Positions 29,488 to 29,941 of a DNA stretch of 29,941 nt are shown one piece after another. The notes under the pieces were generated by a model that saw only the letters and a program-made list of their open reading frames with translations, ran no database searches and was not told the origin of the DNA. Every line of letters starts with the position of its first letter. The stretch's first letter is position 1. The position numbers and the translations under genes are program-made. This stretch comes from Hymenopellis radicata (lineage: Eukaryota > Basidiomycota > Agaricomycetes > Agaricales > Physalacriaceae), in contig JADNRX010000604.1 in NCBI GenBank assembly GCA_015501595.1, positions 1-29,941 on the forward strand. The letters are read 5' to 3'.

Positions 29488-29941
29488 CTAAAGAACAAAC
29501 CTCTCGCGGCGGCACTGGTGCGACAGAATTACCATCACAATCAAAGCTCTCAAAACCTCATAGATCACTTGAAAAATAAATCCTCCAAGCGCACTAGCCG
29601 CCACCAAATGTGCCTTATCCACAAGCCTCGCCTCGCCAAACGAGCTCGTTCCCAAGATCTTCAACCCCAAAGCGCCACCACCCAAAAACACGGGCATGAT
29701 AAGAGCGCGCGGGACGTACGCCATCCAATACCTGGCGACCACGTACGGGGGATATCTTGTGAAGACGTTGTCGCACAATAGCGGAACGTGAGTTCGGATG
29801 TGATGCAGACGGGGGGATGAGGATGATCCCGCCGATGAGGGACGCGTAGACGACGGAGAGGTAGTGGTCCCGAGGGACTGTGGAGATGGAGAGCAAGGCA
29901 TAGCCGAGGACTGTGAAGGCGGCATAGCCAGCGACGAGCAG
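29488..29941 (-). CDS. Membrane protein, C-terminal part, cut by the window end
   Basis: The minus strand encodes at least three hydrophobic helices. One is near the edge (GYAAFTVLGYALLSIS), one is VVYASLIGGIILIPP, and then, after a probable intron in about 29770-29815 that I could not place exactly, ALIMPVFLGGGALGLKIL. A last helical stretch (AASALGGFIFQVIYEVLRA) precedes a short basic tail ending at 29488. The 5' part lies outside the window. I do not recognise the family; it may be a transporter or another multi-span protein. It converges with the dehydrogenase gene. Confidence 0.5.
   Translation of the reverse strand, partial: CSSLAMPPSQSSAMPCSPSPQSLGTTTSPSSTRPSSAGSSSSPRLHHIRTHVPLLCDNVFTRYPPYVVARYWMAYVPRALIMPVFLGGGALGLKILGTSSFGEARLVDKAHLVAASALGGFIFQVIYEVLRALIVMVILSHQCRRERFVL

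Overview
The window looks like nuclear DNA of a mushroom-forming basidiomycete (Agaricomycetes). Genes are broken by many introns of about 40-60 nt with GT..AG ends. Fungus-specific housekeeping genes (ROT1, SWP1, a SEC20 ending in HDEL, CLA4) sit beside families expanded in agarics: a HET-domain protein, a BTB-type protein, a FunK1-like kinase and an integrase/Ulp1 mobile element. No rRNA, tRNA or CRISPR array was found. Exons were joined by hand from splice sites and phase, without any database search.

Layout. 1-2570: no supported gene. 2579-9641: a putative multi-gene mobile element with a Ulp1-like cysteine protease (2742-4229), an antisense BTB-family C-terminal half (4313-4969), a DDE integrase (5478-7540) and a Cys/His-rich protein gene (7681-9641). 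The last gene is broken by a MITE in its second exon (8198-8441), and a sister MITE lies 5 nt past its stop codon (9647-9899). 10120-10520: GC-rich minisatellite. 10576-13115: decayed minus-strand genes, including a kinase with two apparent frameshifts. 13677-14085: a 409-bp inverted-repeat element with an 8-bp target duplication. 14555-21594: the conserved core, with ROT1 (ER chaperone), SWP1 (oligosaccharyltransferase subunit), SEC20 (ER SNARE) and CLA4 (PAK kinase). SWP1 and SEC20 diverge from only 65 bp. 21791-25878: a 960-residue HET-domain gene flanked by tandem partial copies of its own 3' and 5' ends. 26227-27343: uncharacterised four-exon gene. 27896-29325: medium-chain dehydrogenase/reductase in eight exons. 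29488-29941: 3' end of a membrane-protein gene running off the window.

How the parts work together. Three neighbouring genes (ROT1, SWP1, SEC20) act in ER protein folding, N-glycosylation and Golgi-to-ER traffic. The accessory parts show repeated transposition and local duplication. The two most notable points are the Ulp1-integrase-Cys/His gene set as a possible little-described transposon, and the HET locus, where a tandem duplication has put a second promoter and a second N-terminus in frame with the full gene.
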